Source: Pelomonas cellulosilytica (GTDB lineage Bacteria > Pseudomonadota > Gammaproteobacteria > Burkholderiales > Burkholderiaceae_C). Taken from it: DNA of 64,000 nucleotides. Every line of letters begins with the position of its first letter. Positions within the stretch are counted from its first letter, which is position 1. Position numbers and translations under genes: made by a program. Location: assembly GCF_021353265.1 (NCBI RefSeq), contig NZ_JAJTWU010000009.1:186001-250000 (forward strand), in the 5' to 3' direction. The notes under the pieces were generated by a model. That model was not told where the DNA came from. It worked only from the letters and a program-made list of their open reading frames with translations, and did no database searches. Of this stretch, positions 52,695-62,362 are shown piece after piece.

Positions 52695-53456
52695 ATGCTG
52701 ACCACCGCCGCCACGACCGCCGCCCCCCGCCTGCCCGCCGTGACCGCCTCGCGTCCCGGCCAGCATGCCGTTGCCGAGCGGATCGCCGAAACGCTGCGTC
52801 TGCTGCAGGACCATGTTGCGATCACGCGTCGTGTCGTCCATACCGGCGAGCACGTCTACCAGGCCGGCGAGTCGTTTGGCAGCCTGCACGTCATCCACTC
52901 CGGCTTCTTCAAGACCGTCAACCTCGCGCCGGACGGCCGCGAGCAGGTCGTGGGCCTGCACTTCAAGGGCGACTGGCTGGGCTTCGATGGCATCGCCGCC
53001 GGCCAGTACGGCTGCGACGCCGTTGCCATGGACACCGGCGAGGTCTGGACTGTGCGCTACGACGCGCTGCTGGCCGCCAGCACCGCGCACGCGCCGCTGC
53101 TGGGCCTGCTGCATGCAGCGATGAGCCGCGAGATCACCCGAGACCGCGATTCGCTGCTGAGCCTGTGCACCTTGTCGGCCGACGCCCGCGTGGCGGAGTT
53201 CCTGCGCGCCTGGGCCGATGCGATGGCCGACCGCGGCCTGCGCAACGACCAGATCACGCTGCGCATGACGCGTGCTGAGATCGGCAACTACCTCGGCATG
53301 ACGCTGGAGACGGTCAGCCGCGCACTCTCGCGCCTGTCCCGCGACAAGCTCATCGCCTTCCCCGAGCGCGGCCGCCGCGACGTGCAGATTCCCGATGTGC
53401 GCGCGCTGGGCGCCTACGTTCAGCGCAGCCTGTCGCCCAACCCCACGCTGCAGTGA
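52695..53456 (+). CDS. Crp/Fnr-family transcriptional regulator
   Basis: 253 aa. N-terminal cyclic-nucleotide-like beta-roll (about 45-160: GEHVYQAGESFGSLHVIHSG, DGREQVVGLHFKGDWLGFDG) and C-terminal HTH (about 175-240: MTRAEIGNYLGMTLETVSRALSRL). The recognition helix carries E-T-V-S-R, which recognises TTGAT half-sites as in FNR/Anr. The four N-terminal cysteines that hold the [4Fe-4S] cluster in FNR are missing (only one Cys near residue 104 and one near 157 seen), so it should respond to another signal or constitutively. Its likely targets include the boxes at 52523 and 56379. Convergent with the hybrid kinase, 1 nt apart. Confidence 0.9.
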   Translation: MLTTAATTAAPRLPAVTASRPGQHAVAERIAETLRLLQDHVAITRRVVHTGEHVYQAGESFGSLHVIHSGFFKTVNLAPDGREQVVGLHFKGDWLGFDGIAAGQYGCDAVAMDTGEVWTVRYDALLAASTAHAPLLGLLHAAMSREITRDRDSLLSLCTLSADARVAEFLRAWADAMADRGLRNDQITLRMTRAEIGNYLGMTLETVSRALSRLSRDKLIAFPERGRRDVQIPDVRALGAYVQRSLSPNPTLQ

Positions 53457-53457
53457 G

Positions 53458-55494
53458 TCACCTCAGCGCCAGCACCTGCGCGATGGCGGCGGCCAGGCCT
53501 TCCCGCGTGAACGGCTTGCGCAGCAGCTGCCAGGCCGACGCCTCGTCGGCATCCAGCAGCTCGGACGAGTAGCCGGACATCAGCAGCACCGGCAGCACCG
53601 GCAGGCGCTGCTGGGCCAGCACGGCGAGCTGCGTGCCGCGCAGCCCCGGGCCCAGCGCCACGTCGCTGAGCAGCAGGCCGTAGCCGGCGTCGGGCGTGAG
53701 TGCGGCCAGCGCCAGTTCGGCGGTGGGCATGGCGTCCACCTGGCAACCGAGTGCGCGCAAGAAGTTCACGACGACGGCACGAACCTCCGGCTCGTCTTCC
53801 ACCACCAGCACCTTCAGCCCGGGCGGCACCGCGTCGCCGGTCACGCCCGGCGCGTCGTCCTCGCGGCCGGCGTCGGGATGGCAGGGCAGCAGCAGCGCCA
53901 CCGTCGTACCCTGGCCCGGCGTGCTGTCCAGCAGCGCCGCGCCGCGCGACTGCTTGGCAAAGCCGTAGACGGTGCTCAGGCCCAGGCCCGTGCCGCGGCC
54001 GGCTTCCTTCGTCGTGAAGAACGGCTCGAAGGCCCGCTCCTTGACGGCCTCGGGCATGCCGGAGCCGGTGTCGGCCACGGCGAGCTGCACGTAGTCGCGC
54101 GGGCGGCCGCCCTGCAGCTCGGCAGGCAGCGCCTGGCAACGGGCCGCCACGAAGGTCAGCGCGCCGCCTTCGGGCATCGCGTCGCGCGCGTTGATGGCAA
54201 TGTTCAGCAGTGCGGACTCGAGCTGGCCTGGGTCGGCGAGCACGGGCGGGCAATCCGGTTCGACGTCGACCGTGATGCGGATGCGCTGGTCCAGCGTGCG
54301 GCGCAGCATGTCGGCCAGCGACTCCACCATCGCCGCCACGTCCACCTGCGTGGGCTGCAGTACCTGACGGCGCGAGAAGGCCAACAGCTTGCTCGTCAGC
54401 TCGGCGCCGCGGCGCGAGGCTCGGATCGCGGCGTTGACGAACTGCGGCGCGGCGGCATCGTCCGCAACGGCGGGATAGTCCTCCAGCACCTGCAGGTTGC
54501 CCTGGATGATGGTGAGCAGGTTGTTGAAGTCGTGCGCGATGCCGCCGGTCAGCTGGCCCACGCTCTCCAGGCGCTGCGCATGGTTGAGGGCCTCCTCCGT
54601 GTGCGTGCGCTGCAGGCTGGCGGCCAGCAGGTGGGCGAGGGACTGCAGGAAATGCACCTCGTCATCGCCGAAGCGTTCGGCCACGCGTGAGCGCACGGTC
54701 AGCGCGCCGACGGTCTGCCCGCGGTCGGTCAGCGGCACGGCCATCGCGCTGACCAGGCCGACCTCCAGGTATTCCTGCGGCACGGTGAAGCGCTGCTCGT
54801 CGGCGTAGTTGGCGATGACGACCGGGCGGCCCTGCGCCACGACGAAGCCGGGTGGCGTGTCCGGCCGGTTGGGCATGCGGCTGCCGAGCGTCTCGGGCGG
54901 CGCCTGGCCAGCGCTGCCGGCCACGCGGAAGGTCTGGCGGTCGGTCTCCAGCAGGAACACGACGGCCGCGTCGGCCTGCAGCGTCTCCACCGCCACCTGC
55001 GGCACGCGCTGCAGCAGCTGCTGCGGGTCCCGCGTGTCCACCGCCATGCGGCCGACCTCGGCCACGTGCTCGGCATAGCGTGCGCGCTTGAGCGCCTGCT
55101 TGACGCGCGGATAGGCGCCGATGTCGCGGATGGCGGCCACGACGTACGGCAGGCCCTGGCTCTGCAGCGGGCTCAGTGCGATCTCGACCATGACCTCCGA
55201 GCCGTCCTTGCGCCGGGCCACCAGTTCCATCTGAGTGCCCATGGGGCGGGGCCGCGGGCTGCGGGCGTAGCCCTGGCGGTAGGCTGCGTGGCGCGGCCGC
55301 GTCGCGTCGGGCACCAGCGCGTCCACCGGCAGCCCGACGAGCTCTTGCGGGGTGTAGCCCAGCATCGTTGACGCGGCGGGATTGGCCAGCAGGATGGTGC
55401 CTGCGTTGTCGACGAGCAGCAGCGCATCTGCCGACACGGCGAACAGCGAGCGGTAGGCTGCGGCGGCCGTTGCGGAATCCATGCCGGATGTCAT
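53458..55494 (-). CDS. Hybrid sensor histidine kinase (PAS-GAF-HisKA-HATPase-REC)
   Basis: 678 aa, soluble. PAS domain (about 12-130: [24 protein letters not shown]), GAF domain (about 150-300: [40 protein letters not shown]), then the phosphoacceptor region with H321 in [11 protein letters not shown]. The ATPase has N-box [10 protein letters not shown]1 [10 protein letters not shown]-box [21 protein letters not shown]-terminal receiver domain has its Asp in LLLSDVALG. No membrane helix, so it senses a cytosolic signal. It is coupled (4-nt overlap) to the response regulator gene upstream. Signal unknown. Confidence 0.93.
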   Translation of the reverse strand: MTSGMDSATAAAAYRSLFAVSADALLLVDNAGTILLANPAASTMLGYTPQELVGLPVDALVPDATRPRHAAYRQGYARSPRPRPMGTQMELVARRKDGSEVMVEIALSPLQSQGLPYVVAAIRDIGAYPRVKQALKRARYAEHVAEVGRMAVDTRDPQQLLQRVPQVAVETLQADAAVVFLLETDRQTFRVAGSAGQAPPETLGSRMPNRPDTPPGFVVAQGRPVVIANYADEQRFTVPQEYLEVGLVSAMAVPLTDRGQTVGALTVRSRVAERFGDDEVHFLQSLAHLLAASLQRTHTEEALNHAQRLESVGQLTGGIAHDFNNLLTIIQGNLQVLEDYPAVADDAAAPQFVNAAIRASRRGAELTSKLLAFSRRQVLQPTQVDVAAMVESLADMLRRTLDQRIRITVDVEPDCPPVLADPGQLESALLNIAINARDAMPEGGALTFVAARCQALPAELQGGRPRDYVQLAVADTGSGMPEAVKERAFEPFFTTKEAGRGTGLGLSTVYGFAKQSRGAALLDSTPGQGTTVALLLPCHPDAGREDDAPGVTGDAVPPGLKVLVVEDEPEVRAVVVNFLRALGCQVDAMPTAELALAALTPDAGYGLLLSDVALGPGLRGTQLAVLAQQRLPVLPVLLMSGYSSELLDADEASAWQLLRKPFTREGLAAAIAQVLALR

Positions 55495-56225
55495 GCCACC
55501 GCCGGCACGAACAGGTAGCCGGCGCCGCGCACCGACTTGATGAGCTGGGGCTCGTCGGCGCTGTCGCCGAGCTTCTTGCGCAGTCGGCCGATCAGCACAT
55601 CCACCGTGCGGTCGAACGGCGCGGCCTCGCGGCCGCGGGTGCTCTCCAGCAGGAAGTCCCGCGAGAGCACGCGGCCTGCGTGGCGCACCAGCACCTGCAG
55701 CAGTTCGAACTCGCCTGTCGTCAGCACGACCTCGCTGCCGCCCACCTTGAGGAGCCGGCGCGCCGCGGTGTCGAGTTCCCAGTCGGCAAAGCGCAGCCGC
55801 GAGCGCTCGACCGGCTCGGGCGCGGCCGGTACGGCGGCGGCCGGCGCTGGCGGGCTGGGCGCCAGGCGGCGCAGCACGGCCTTGATGCGGGCCAGCAGTT
55901 CGCGCAGGTCGAAGGGTTTGGTGACGTAGTCGTCGGCGCCGATCTCCAGGCCCACGACCTTGTCGATGGCGTCGCCGCGCCCCGTCACGATAACGAGGCC
56001 GCAGCGCCAGTGCTCACGCAGCTGCCGGGCGATGACGAAGCCGTCTTCGCCGGGCAGGCCCAGGTCCAGCAACACGAGCTGCGGCGGGTCGCTGGCCATC
56101 AGGTCGAGCAGGGCCCGGCCGGTGTGCACCTGGCTCACGCGGAAACCCTGCACCTGCAGGTACGTGGCCAGCAACTGGGTGATGTCGACTTCGTCGTCTA
56201 GGACGGCAACGTGGGGCAGACTCAT
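55491..56225 (-). CDS. OmpR-family response regulator
   Basis: 244 aa. Receiver domain (1-120) with phosphoacceptor D54 in LVLLDLGLPGEDG, acidic pair D10-D11-E12, and K in YVTKPFDLRELL. A linker rich in Ala/Pro (125-140) joins a winged-helix DNA-binding domain (about 145-240: LTTGEFELLQVLVRHAGRVLSRD and VDVLIGRLRKKLGD). The stop overlaps the hybrid kinase start by 4 nt (ATGA), so they form a two-component system; the kinase's own receiver makes a phosphorelay possible. Divergent from the GGDEF-EAL gene. Confidence 0.95.
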   Translation of the reverse strand: MSLPHVAVLDDEVDITQLLATYLQVQGFRVSQVHTGRALLDLMASDPPQLVLLDLGLPGEDGFVIARQLREHWRCGLVIVTGRGDAIDKVVGLEIGADDYVTKPFDLRELLARIKAVLRRLAPSPPAPAAAVPAAPEPVERSRLRFADWELDTAARRLLKVGGSEVVLTTGEFELLQVLVRHAGRVLSRDFLLESTRGREAAPFDRTVDVLIGRLRKKLGDSADEPQLIKSVRGAGYLFVPAVA

Positions 56226-56378
56226 GCGGGGAGAGGACGCGCGGTCGGGCGCGTCGATGGGCCGGGACTTTACCCCCCCGAACAGCGCTATCGACCGGAG
56301 CGGGATATCGCGCGGTGCCCTTGAGCACCGCGGTGCAGGTATTCCGTCAACTAACGGCGTGCATGCGCGTGGTGGCGC

Positions 56379-56392
56379 TTGATGTCCGTCAA
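56379..56392 (+). promoter_or_regulatory. FNR-type box upstream of the GGDEF-EAL gene
   Basis: TTGAT-GTCC-GTCAA, matching TTGAT-N4-(A/G)TCAA. Centred 61 nt upstream of the GTG start, suitable for a class II activator site at about -41 if transcription begins near 56427. Likely bound by the Crp/Fnr protein encoded at 52695 or by a global FNR. Confidence 0.75.
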
Positions 56393-56446
56393 GTGCGGCC
56401 GGGGCACCGCTGTCCAGAATTCGCCCCTTAGATCTAGGGAGAAGGC

Positions 56447-59400
56447 GTGGAGAGAAATCTGTCGAGCAAGACGTTCTGGCATCCGCCCGGGTCGGGCGAT
56501 GTCCAGGATGCCGTGCCGACGGCGGAGGACGAGGGCGCGCTGACGCAGGCCTGGCGCCGCAGCCTGGGGTTGCTGGACGGCCATCTGCTGCGCGCCGTGC
56601 TGCTTTATCTGGTGTTTGGCGTCGCCTGGATCTTTTGGTCTGACCGTCTGCTGTTCGGCCTGTCGTCGGACGTGGCGGTGCTGCGCTCCCTCGGACAGTG
56701 GAAGGGCCTGGTGTTCGTGGCGCTGTCGGCCTTCTGGGTGGGCGCTGCCGGCTGGCGCAGCCGGCGGGCCGCGCTGCCGGCCGTTTCCGGCGCGCGCCGT
56801 CGCATGCTGGTGGTGCTGGGCGTGGCGACGACGGTCATCGTTGGCATCGGCGTCGGTGGCGCGATCCGGGCTTCCCGTGGCGAGCGGCAGGCAGTGTCGG
56901 AGCTGTTGGGCGTCGTCGTGCGGTCCCGCGCGGCCGAGTGGAACGCCTGGGCGATGGAGCGGGTTCGTGACGCACAAAGCCGCCGTGTCGAAGCCGAGCA
57001 ATTGCTGGCCGACGGTCGGCGTGGGGGCGACGACGGCATGCGCGCCGCGGAGGCCGAGCGCCTGTGCGAGTCGCTGGGTTGCCAGGCCGCCCGCATCGCG
57101 ACGACGCCGGATGGCCCGCTCGGCGACGCCCACTGGACTGTGCTGGCGGTGACGGACGCGGCCGGCGTGGCGCATCTGCAGATTGACGCGCATGCGCCGC
57201 TGCGCGCGGAGACCAGCCATGCCGGTCAGGCTCTCGCGTTGCGGTTCGACGCAACGCCGGTGCTGCTCGGGCTGCTGCGCGCTGGCGCGGCGGGTGTGGA
57301 TGGCGAGCGGCTGCTGCTGTCGCGCCGGCGCCAGGGCGGCTGGCAATGGCTGGAGCTGGGCCCGGGCGGCGTGCTGCAGGGTCGCGTGCTGCCCGGCGAC
57401 GGCGTGACCGGCTGGCCCGCGCTGGCGGACGGGGCGGCGCCGCAGCCCTTCGACGCGCAGGTGGCGGAGCAGCGGCTGGTGGGAGTGGCCACGCCGCTGG
57501 CCGGCGGCTGGACCCTGACGGCCGTCGTCGATGCGCAGAGGCTCTACCAGCGCGCCTGGGGGGAGCTGCTGTGGATCGTCGTGGCCGAGATCGCGGCGCT
57601 GGTCCTGGCCGTCGCCGGCGTGTTCAGCCTGCAGCAGCGCCGCGAGCTGCTCGCGTCACGGCGCGAGCGCGCCGAGCAGGAGGAGAAGCTGCGCGCGCTG
57701 GACTTCATGGACGCGATCACCAGCAGCTCGCCAGACCTGATCTTCACGAAGGACCTGCAGGGCCGCTTCACCTTCGCCAACGAGGCCACCTGCCGCGCGC
57801 TGGGACTGCCCGCCGAGCGGGTGCTGGGCAGCAAGGTCGACGTGCATTTCTCGCCTGTGGACCGGGAGCACATCGCGACGCTGCGCGAGCGCGTCATCGA
57901 GACCGGCCAGGCGGTGTCGGGCGAGTGCGAGATGACGACGGCCCAGGGCCGGCGCTGGCTGCTGAGCACGCTGGGGCCGCTGCGTGAACACGACGGACGC
58001 ATCAGCGGCATCTTCGGCGTCGTGCACGACGTGACCGAGCGCCGCCAGCAGGAGGAGCGCAACCGCCAGTGGGCCAAGGCCTTCGAGAGCACGCGTGACG
58101 GCGTCGTCATCTGCGACGCCGAAGGCCGCATCGAGAGCGTCAACCGTGCCTTCACCGAGATCACCGGCTATCTGCCGGAGGACGCCATCGGCCACACGCC
58201 GGCGCTGCTGCATTCCGGCCGGCATGACGACACCTTCTACCGCGTGATGTGGGGCGAGGTGCTGCGCGTGGGCCACTGGCGCGGCGAGATCTGGAATCGG
58301 CGCAAGGACGGCGAGATCTACCCCGAGTGGCTGACGATCAGCGCGGTGCGTGACGATGCGGGCGGCGTGGCGAACTTCGTCGGCGTGTTTACCGACATTA
58401 CGCGCGTCAAGCGCGACGAGGCCGAGCTGCAGCGCCTGGCCAACTACGACCCGCTGACCGAGCTGCCCAACCGCCGGCTGCTGGCCGAGCGGCTGGAGCA
58501 GTCGCTGGCCCGCACGCGCCGCCACGGCGGGCGCACGGCGCTGCTGTACATCGACCTGGACGGCTTCAAGACCGTCAACGACAGCCTGGGCCACCCGGCG
58601 GGCGACGAGCTGCTGACCTGCGTGGCGCGGCGCTTCAGAACGCGGGTGCGGGCCGGCGACACGCTGGGCCGGCTCGGTGGCGACGAGTTCCTCGTCATCG
58701 CCGAGGCGCTGCACAGCGCCGACGAGGCGGCCCTGCTGGCGCAGGACCTGCTCGCGGCCGTGGCGCGGCCCGTAGCGCTGTCGCTGGGCCACGAGGTCTA
58801 TGTGACGGCCAGCATCGGCATCAGCCTGTTCCCCGACGATGGTTGCAGCGATGCGACGGCCATGATGCGCGATGCCGACGCCGCGCTATACCGGGCCAAG
58901 GAGCAGGGCCGCAACCGCTTCTGCTTCTACACGCAGGACCTGAACCGCCAGGCGGTGGACAAGCTGGAGATCGAGGTCGCCCTGAGCCACGCGCTGTCGC
59001 GCGGCGAGCTGCTGCTGCACTACCAGCCCAAGGTCTGCACGACCACCGGCAGCATCGTCGGGGCCGAGGCGCTGCTGCGCTGGCGTCGCAACGGCGAGCT
59101 GGTGCCTCCGGGCCGCTTCATTCCCATCGCCGAGCAGAGCAGCTTGATCCTGGACATCGGCGCGTGGGTCATCGACGAGGTCTGTGCGCAGCAGGCGCGC
59201 TGGCGCGCGCAGGGCCTGGACATGCCGCAGATCGCCGTCAACGTGGCGGCGCGCCAGTTCGCCGCGGGGCAGCTGGACACCGTCCTGAGCGAGGCGTTGC
59301 ATCGCCACGGCGTGCCGCCGCAATGCCTGGAGCTGGAGGTCACCGAGAGCATGCTGATGGACCGCCCGGCCGAGAGCGCGGCCATGCTGCGCCGGCTCAA

Positions 59401-59749
59401 GGAACTGGGCGTGAGCCTGTCGCTGGACGACTTCGGCACCGGCTATTCGAGCCTGGCCTATCTGCGCCAGTTCCCCATCGACGCGCTGAAGATCGACAAG
59501 TCCTTCGTCGACCACATCGAGACGGGCCCCGAGGGTTGCGCCATCGTCGACGCCGTCATCGCGCTGGCCCACCGGTTGGGGCTGACCGTCGTGGCCGAGG
59601 GCGTGGAGACGACCGGGCAGCAGGCGCACCTGCGCGCGCAGGGGTGCGACGTGTTGCAGGGCTTCGGCCTGGCGCGCCCGATGCCGCTGGGCGACTTCGA
59701 GGCGCTGTGCAGCCGCGGCGCGCTGCTGGGAGCGTCGTCACAGCTTTGA
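56447..59749 (+). CDS. Membrane PAS-PAS-GGDEF-EAL cyclic-di-GMP protein
   Basis: 1100 aa from GTG 56447, which has GGAGAAGG just upstream. Three N-terminal membrane helices (LLYLVFGVAWIFWSDRLLF; GLVFVALSAFWVGAAGW; MLVVLGVATTVIVGIGVGG), a periplasmic sensor region (about 145-360), and a fourth helix (LLWIVVAEIAALVLAVAGVF). Two PAS domains follow (about 420-530 and 540-655). The diguanylate cyclase motif GGDEF is intact (744-748). The phosphodiesterase domain keeps E874-A875-L876 and the metal and catalytic motifs TESMLM and DDFGTGYSSL. Both activities may therefore be functional or one regulatory. An FNR-type box is upstream. Confidence 0.95.
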   Translation: MERNLSSKTFWHPPGSGDVQDAVPTAEDEGALTQAWRRSLGLLDGHLLRAVLLYLVFGVAWIFWSDRLLFGLSSDVAVLRSLGQWKGLVFVALSAFWVGAAGWRSRRAALPAVSGARRRMLVVLGVATTVIVGIGVGGAIRASRGERQAVSELLGVVVRSRAAEWNAWAMERVRDAQSRRVEAEQLLADGRRGGDDGMRAAEAERLCESLGCQAARIATTPDGPLGDAHWTVLAVTDAAGVAHLQIDAHAPLRAETSHAGQALALRFDATPVLLGLLRAGAAGVDGERLLLSRRRQGGWQWLELGPGGVLQGRVLPGDGVTGWPALADGAAPQPFDAQVAEQRLVGVATPLAGGWTLTAVVDAQRLYQRAWGELLWIVVAEIAALVLAVAGVFSLQQRRELLASRRERAEQEEKLRALDFMDAITSSSPDLIFTKDLQGRFTFANEATCRALGLPAERVLGSKVDVHFSPVDREHIATLRERVIETGQAVSGECEMTTAQGRRWLLSTLGPLREHDGRISGIFGVVHDVTERRQQEERNRQWAKAFESTRDGVVICDAEGRIESVNRAFTEITGYLPEDAIGHTPALLHSGRHDDTFYRVMWGEVLRVGHWRGEIWNRRKDGEIYPEWLTISAVRDDAGGVANFVGVFTDITRVKRDEAELQRLANYDPLTELPNRRLLAERLEQSLARTRRHGGRTALLYIDLDGFKTVNDSLGHPAGDELLTCVARRFRTRVRAGDTLGRLGGDEFLVIAEALHSADEAALLAQDLLAAVARPVALSLGHEVYVTASIGISLFPDDGCSDATAMMRDADAALYRAKEQGRNRFCFYTQDLNRQAVDKLEIEVALSHALSRGELLLHYQPKVCTTTGSIVGAEALLRWRRNGELVPPGRFIPIAEQSSLILDIGAWVIDEVCAQQARWRAQGLDMPQIAVNVAARQFAAGQLDTVLSEALHRHGVPPQCLELEVTESMLMDRPAESAAMLRRLKELGVSLSLDDFGTGYSSLAYLRQFPIDALKIDKSFVDHIETGPEGCAIVDAVIALAHRLGLTVVAEGVETTGQQAHLRAQGCDVLQGFGLARPMPLGDFEALCSRGALLGASSQL

Positions 59750-59791
59750 CATGCAGCGGCGCGAGCATGCGGGGTTTTGGAGTCGCCCCGC

Positions 59792-60268
59792 ATGAGACTG
59801 CTGCCCTGGCTGGCCGCGCTGTCCGCCGCGCTGCTGGCGCCGGCCGCGCTGGCCGCCGCCGAGCCGCCGCTGGCCCTGAGCTTCACGGACTTCTTCGTCC
59901 AGCCCATCGGGCCGCGAGGCCTGGAGCCCACGCCTCATCTGAAAGCTGCGCAGGGCCGGCAGGTGCGGCTGGTCGGCTTCATGGTGCAGCGCGAGCAGCC
60001 GCAGGCCGGCCGCTTCCTGCTGACGCCGCGGCCGGTGTCGATGGCCGAGCATGCCGACGGCGAGGCCGATGACCTTCCGGCGGCGACCGTCACCGTGCTG
60101 CTGCCCGAGGCGCAGCGCGACCGCCTCATCGCCTACCGGCCCGGCCCGGTCACGCTGACCGGCCGCCTCGACTACGGCCCCGCCGAGGACGAGACCGGCC
60201 GCGTCAGTTGGCTGCGCCTGCAGCTTGCCCCCGACGCCCTCGCTTCCACTTCCGAGCCTGCCCGATGA
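59792..60268 (+). CDS. Small exported protein of unknown function
   Basis: 158 aa from ATG 59792. Signal peptide MRLLPWLAALSAALLAPAALA. The mature part is beta-rich: LALSFTDFFVQPIGPRG, KAAQGRQVRLVGFMVQRE, then RFLLTPRPVSMAEHADG and ATVTVLLPEAQRDRL, PGPVTLTGRLDYG. The 'G..V.L.GFMV ... FLL.P .... V.V.L ... V.L.G.L' pattern is reminiscent of DUF3299-type periplasmic proteins, but the match is weak. Its stop overlaps the alkaline phosphatase start (ATGA), so the two are coupled. Confidence 0.7.
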   Translation: MRLLPWLAALSAALLAPAALAAAEPPLALSFTDFFVQPIGPRGLEPTPHLKAAQGRQVRLVGFMVQREQPQAGRFLLTPRPVSMAEHADGEADDLPAATVTVLLPEAQRDRLIAYRPGPVTLTGRLDYGPAEDETGRVSWLRLQLAPDALASTSEPAR

Positions 60269-62298
60269 CCCGCCCGATGAAACGCGCCGCCCTGTTCCTC
60301 GCCCTGGCCGCCGGTACCGCCGCTGCCGCGCCCACCGTCACGCGCTTGACGCCGCCCAGCGAGCTGTTTTCCAGCGGCCGAGCGGCGCCGGTCATCGCGC
60401 GCTTCCTGCCGGGTCAGCGCTTCGACCTGCAGGCCACCATCAAGCCCGACGCGGGCCAGAAGATCACCTCGGCTCGCTTCCTCCTCGACGGCAAACCGGT
60501 CAGCGCCAACGTCGCGCTGCGCGACTGCGCCAGTGGCTGCACCAAGGGCCTGGCGGCCGAGGCGGCGATCGCCACCGTCCGCGCCGTCTCCAGCGAGGCG
60601 GCCGGTGCGCATTCATTCAGTGTGGAGGCCACCCAGGCCGACGGTCAGAAGGTCGTGGCCACCGGCAACTTCGAGGTCGTGCCGTTCACGGCAGCGATGG
60701 GTCCCAAGGTCAAGAACATCATCATCTTGCTGGGTGACGGCATGGGCGCCTCGCAGCGCACTGCCGCGCGCATCGTGCACGGCTACGCGCAGGGCAAGGC
60801 GCTGCAGCCGCTGGCCATGGACACGTTCACGGCGACCGGCATGGTCAAGACGTCGTCGCTGAACTCCATCGTCACGGACTCGTCGCCCGGAATGACCAGC
60901 TACGTCAGTGGCAACAAGAACAACAACAACGAGGAGGGCGTGTTCCCTGACGACACCTTCGACGCCTTCGACAACCCGCGCGTCGAGTACCTGTCCGAGT
61001 ACCTGCACCGCACGCAGGGCAAGCAGCTGGGCATCGTGACGACGGCCGACGTCTTCGACGCGACGCCGGCCGGCAACGCCGTGCACACGAGCAACCGCGG
61101 GGCGGGCACCGGCATCGTCGACCAGTTCTTTGACGACCGCGCCCACACCGGCCTGACCGTGCTGATGGGCGGCGGCCGCAAGTGGTTCCTGCCAGCCGGC
61201 ACGCCCGGCTCGGCGCGCACCGATACCAACGACTACGCGTTCTCGGCGACCGACGCGCACACGGCCGACATCGTCAAGCGCTGGGGCGTGTCGTCAGGCC
61301 GCCTGGACAAGGGCCGTGACCTCATCCAGGAGTTCCAGGCTGCCGGCTTCGGCTATGCGCCGACCAAGGCCGACCTGGACAAGGCCGACGTGACCAGGCC
61401 GCTGCTGGGCCTGTTCGCGTTCTCCAACATGAACGTCGCGCTGGACAAGATCAACGGTCGCCGCGGCACGGAGAAGAACGGCCTGGGCGGCGGCAGCGTC
61501 GTAGAGGACTTCGGCCTGCCGGACCAGCCCATGCTGGACGAGATGGCTGCGAAGGCGATAGCCGTGCTCAGGCGCGCGCCCAAGGGTTTCGTGCTGATGA
61601 TCGAAGGCGCGTCCATCGACAAGCAGGCCCATGCGATGGACACCGAGCGCTGGATGCTCGACACGCTGGAGTTCGACCGCGCCGTGCGTGTGGCGCAGGA
61701 CTTCGCGGCCGAGCAAGGCGACACGCTGGTCATCGTGACGGCCGACCACGAATGCTCGGGTGCTGCGCTGATCGGCGGCGCCACCGTCACCGACAAGGCG
61801 CTGGCCGAGCTGGCCGCCAAGAAGGGCGTGGCCAACCTGCGCAACGGCGTCGTTGGCACCTACGAGAAGGCCGGCTTCCCGCACTACCGCATCGCTGCCG
61901 ACGGCTATCCCGAGACCACCGACATCGACTACCGGCTGCTGGTGGGCTACGGCGCCAACGCCGACCGCTACGAGGACTGGCGCACGAAGAAAACACCGCA
62001 GCGTGACGTGCAGCAGCCTTTCGTCACCGAGGCGCCGCTGAAGTGGTATCCCGCGAATGCGCAGGAGCGCGATGACGCGCTGGGTGAGTACCTCGTCACC
62101 GGCCAGGTGCCCGGTGAGCAGGCCGTGCACACCGCCACCGACGTGCCGCTGTCGGCCTACGGCCCCGGCGCGCTGGCGTTCACCGGCGTCCAGGACAACA
62201 CCGACGTGTTCTTCAAGCTCGCGCAGGCGACCGTGAAGGGCGTCGTCGCGCCGGCCGACACCACCGGTGCCCGCAAGCCGCCCAAGCCCAAGCGCTGA
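60265..62298 (+). CDS. Exported alkaline phosphatase (PhoA-like, with extra N-terminal domain)
   Basis: 677 aa from ATG 60265 (4-nt overlap with the preceding stop). Signal peptide ending ALAAGTAAAA. An extra N-terminal beta domain (about 24-145, with a Cys pair in DCASGC) precedes the catalytic part, which starts VKNIIILLGDGMGASQR: metal-binding Asp, then the nucleophile Ser in TDSSPGMTSYVSG. Later metal ligands occur in MIEGASIDKQAHAMD and IVTADHECSG. Cleaves phosphate monoesters in the periplasm or outside. The N-terminal domain is unusual for PhoA of E. coli length (471 aa) and may bind cell wall or substrate. Confidence 0.9.
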   Translation: MTRPMKRAALFLALAAGTAAAAPTVTRLTPPSELFSSGRAAPVIARFLPGQRFDLQATIKPDAGQKITSARFLLDGKPVSANVALRDCASGCTKGLAAEAAIATVRAVSSEAAGAHSFSVEATQADGQKVVATGNFEVVPFTAAMGPKVKNIIILLGDGMGASQRTAARIVHGYAQGKALQPLAMDTFTATGMVKTSSLNSIVTDSSPGMTSYVSGNKNNNNEEGVFPDDTFDAFDNPRVEYLSEYLHRTQGKQLGIVTTADVFDATPAGNAVHTSNRGAGTGIVDQFFDDRAHTGLTVLMGGGRKWFLPAGTPGSARTDTNDYAFSATDAHTADIVKRWGVSSGRLDKGRDLIQEFQAAGFGYAPTKADLDKADVTRPLLGLFAFSNMNVALDKINGRRGTEKNGLGGGSVVEDFGLPDQPMLDEMAAKAIAVLRRAPKGFVLMIEGASIDKQAHAMDTERWMLDTLEFDRAVRVAQDFAAEQGDTLVIVTADHECSGAALIGGATVTDKALAELAAKKGVANLRNGVVGTYEKAGFPHYRIAADGYPETTDIDYRLLVGYGANADRYEDWRTKKTPQRDVQQPFVTEAPLKWYPANAQERDDALGEYLVTGQVPGEQAVHTATDVPLSAYGPGALAFTGVQDNTDVFFKLAQATVKGVVAPADTTGARKPPKPKR

Positions 62299-62362
62299 CC
62301 TTCGGCAGGGACTGTCCCGGCGCCGCATACTGGCGGCCCTTCAACGCACCGGGACATCGCCC

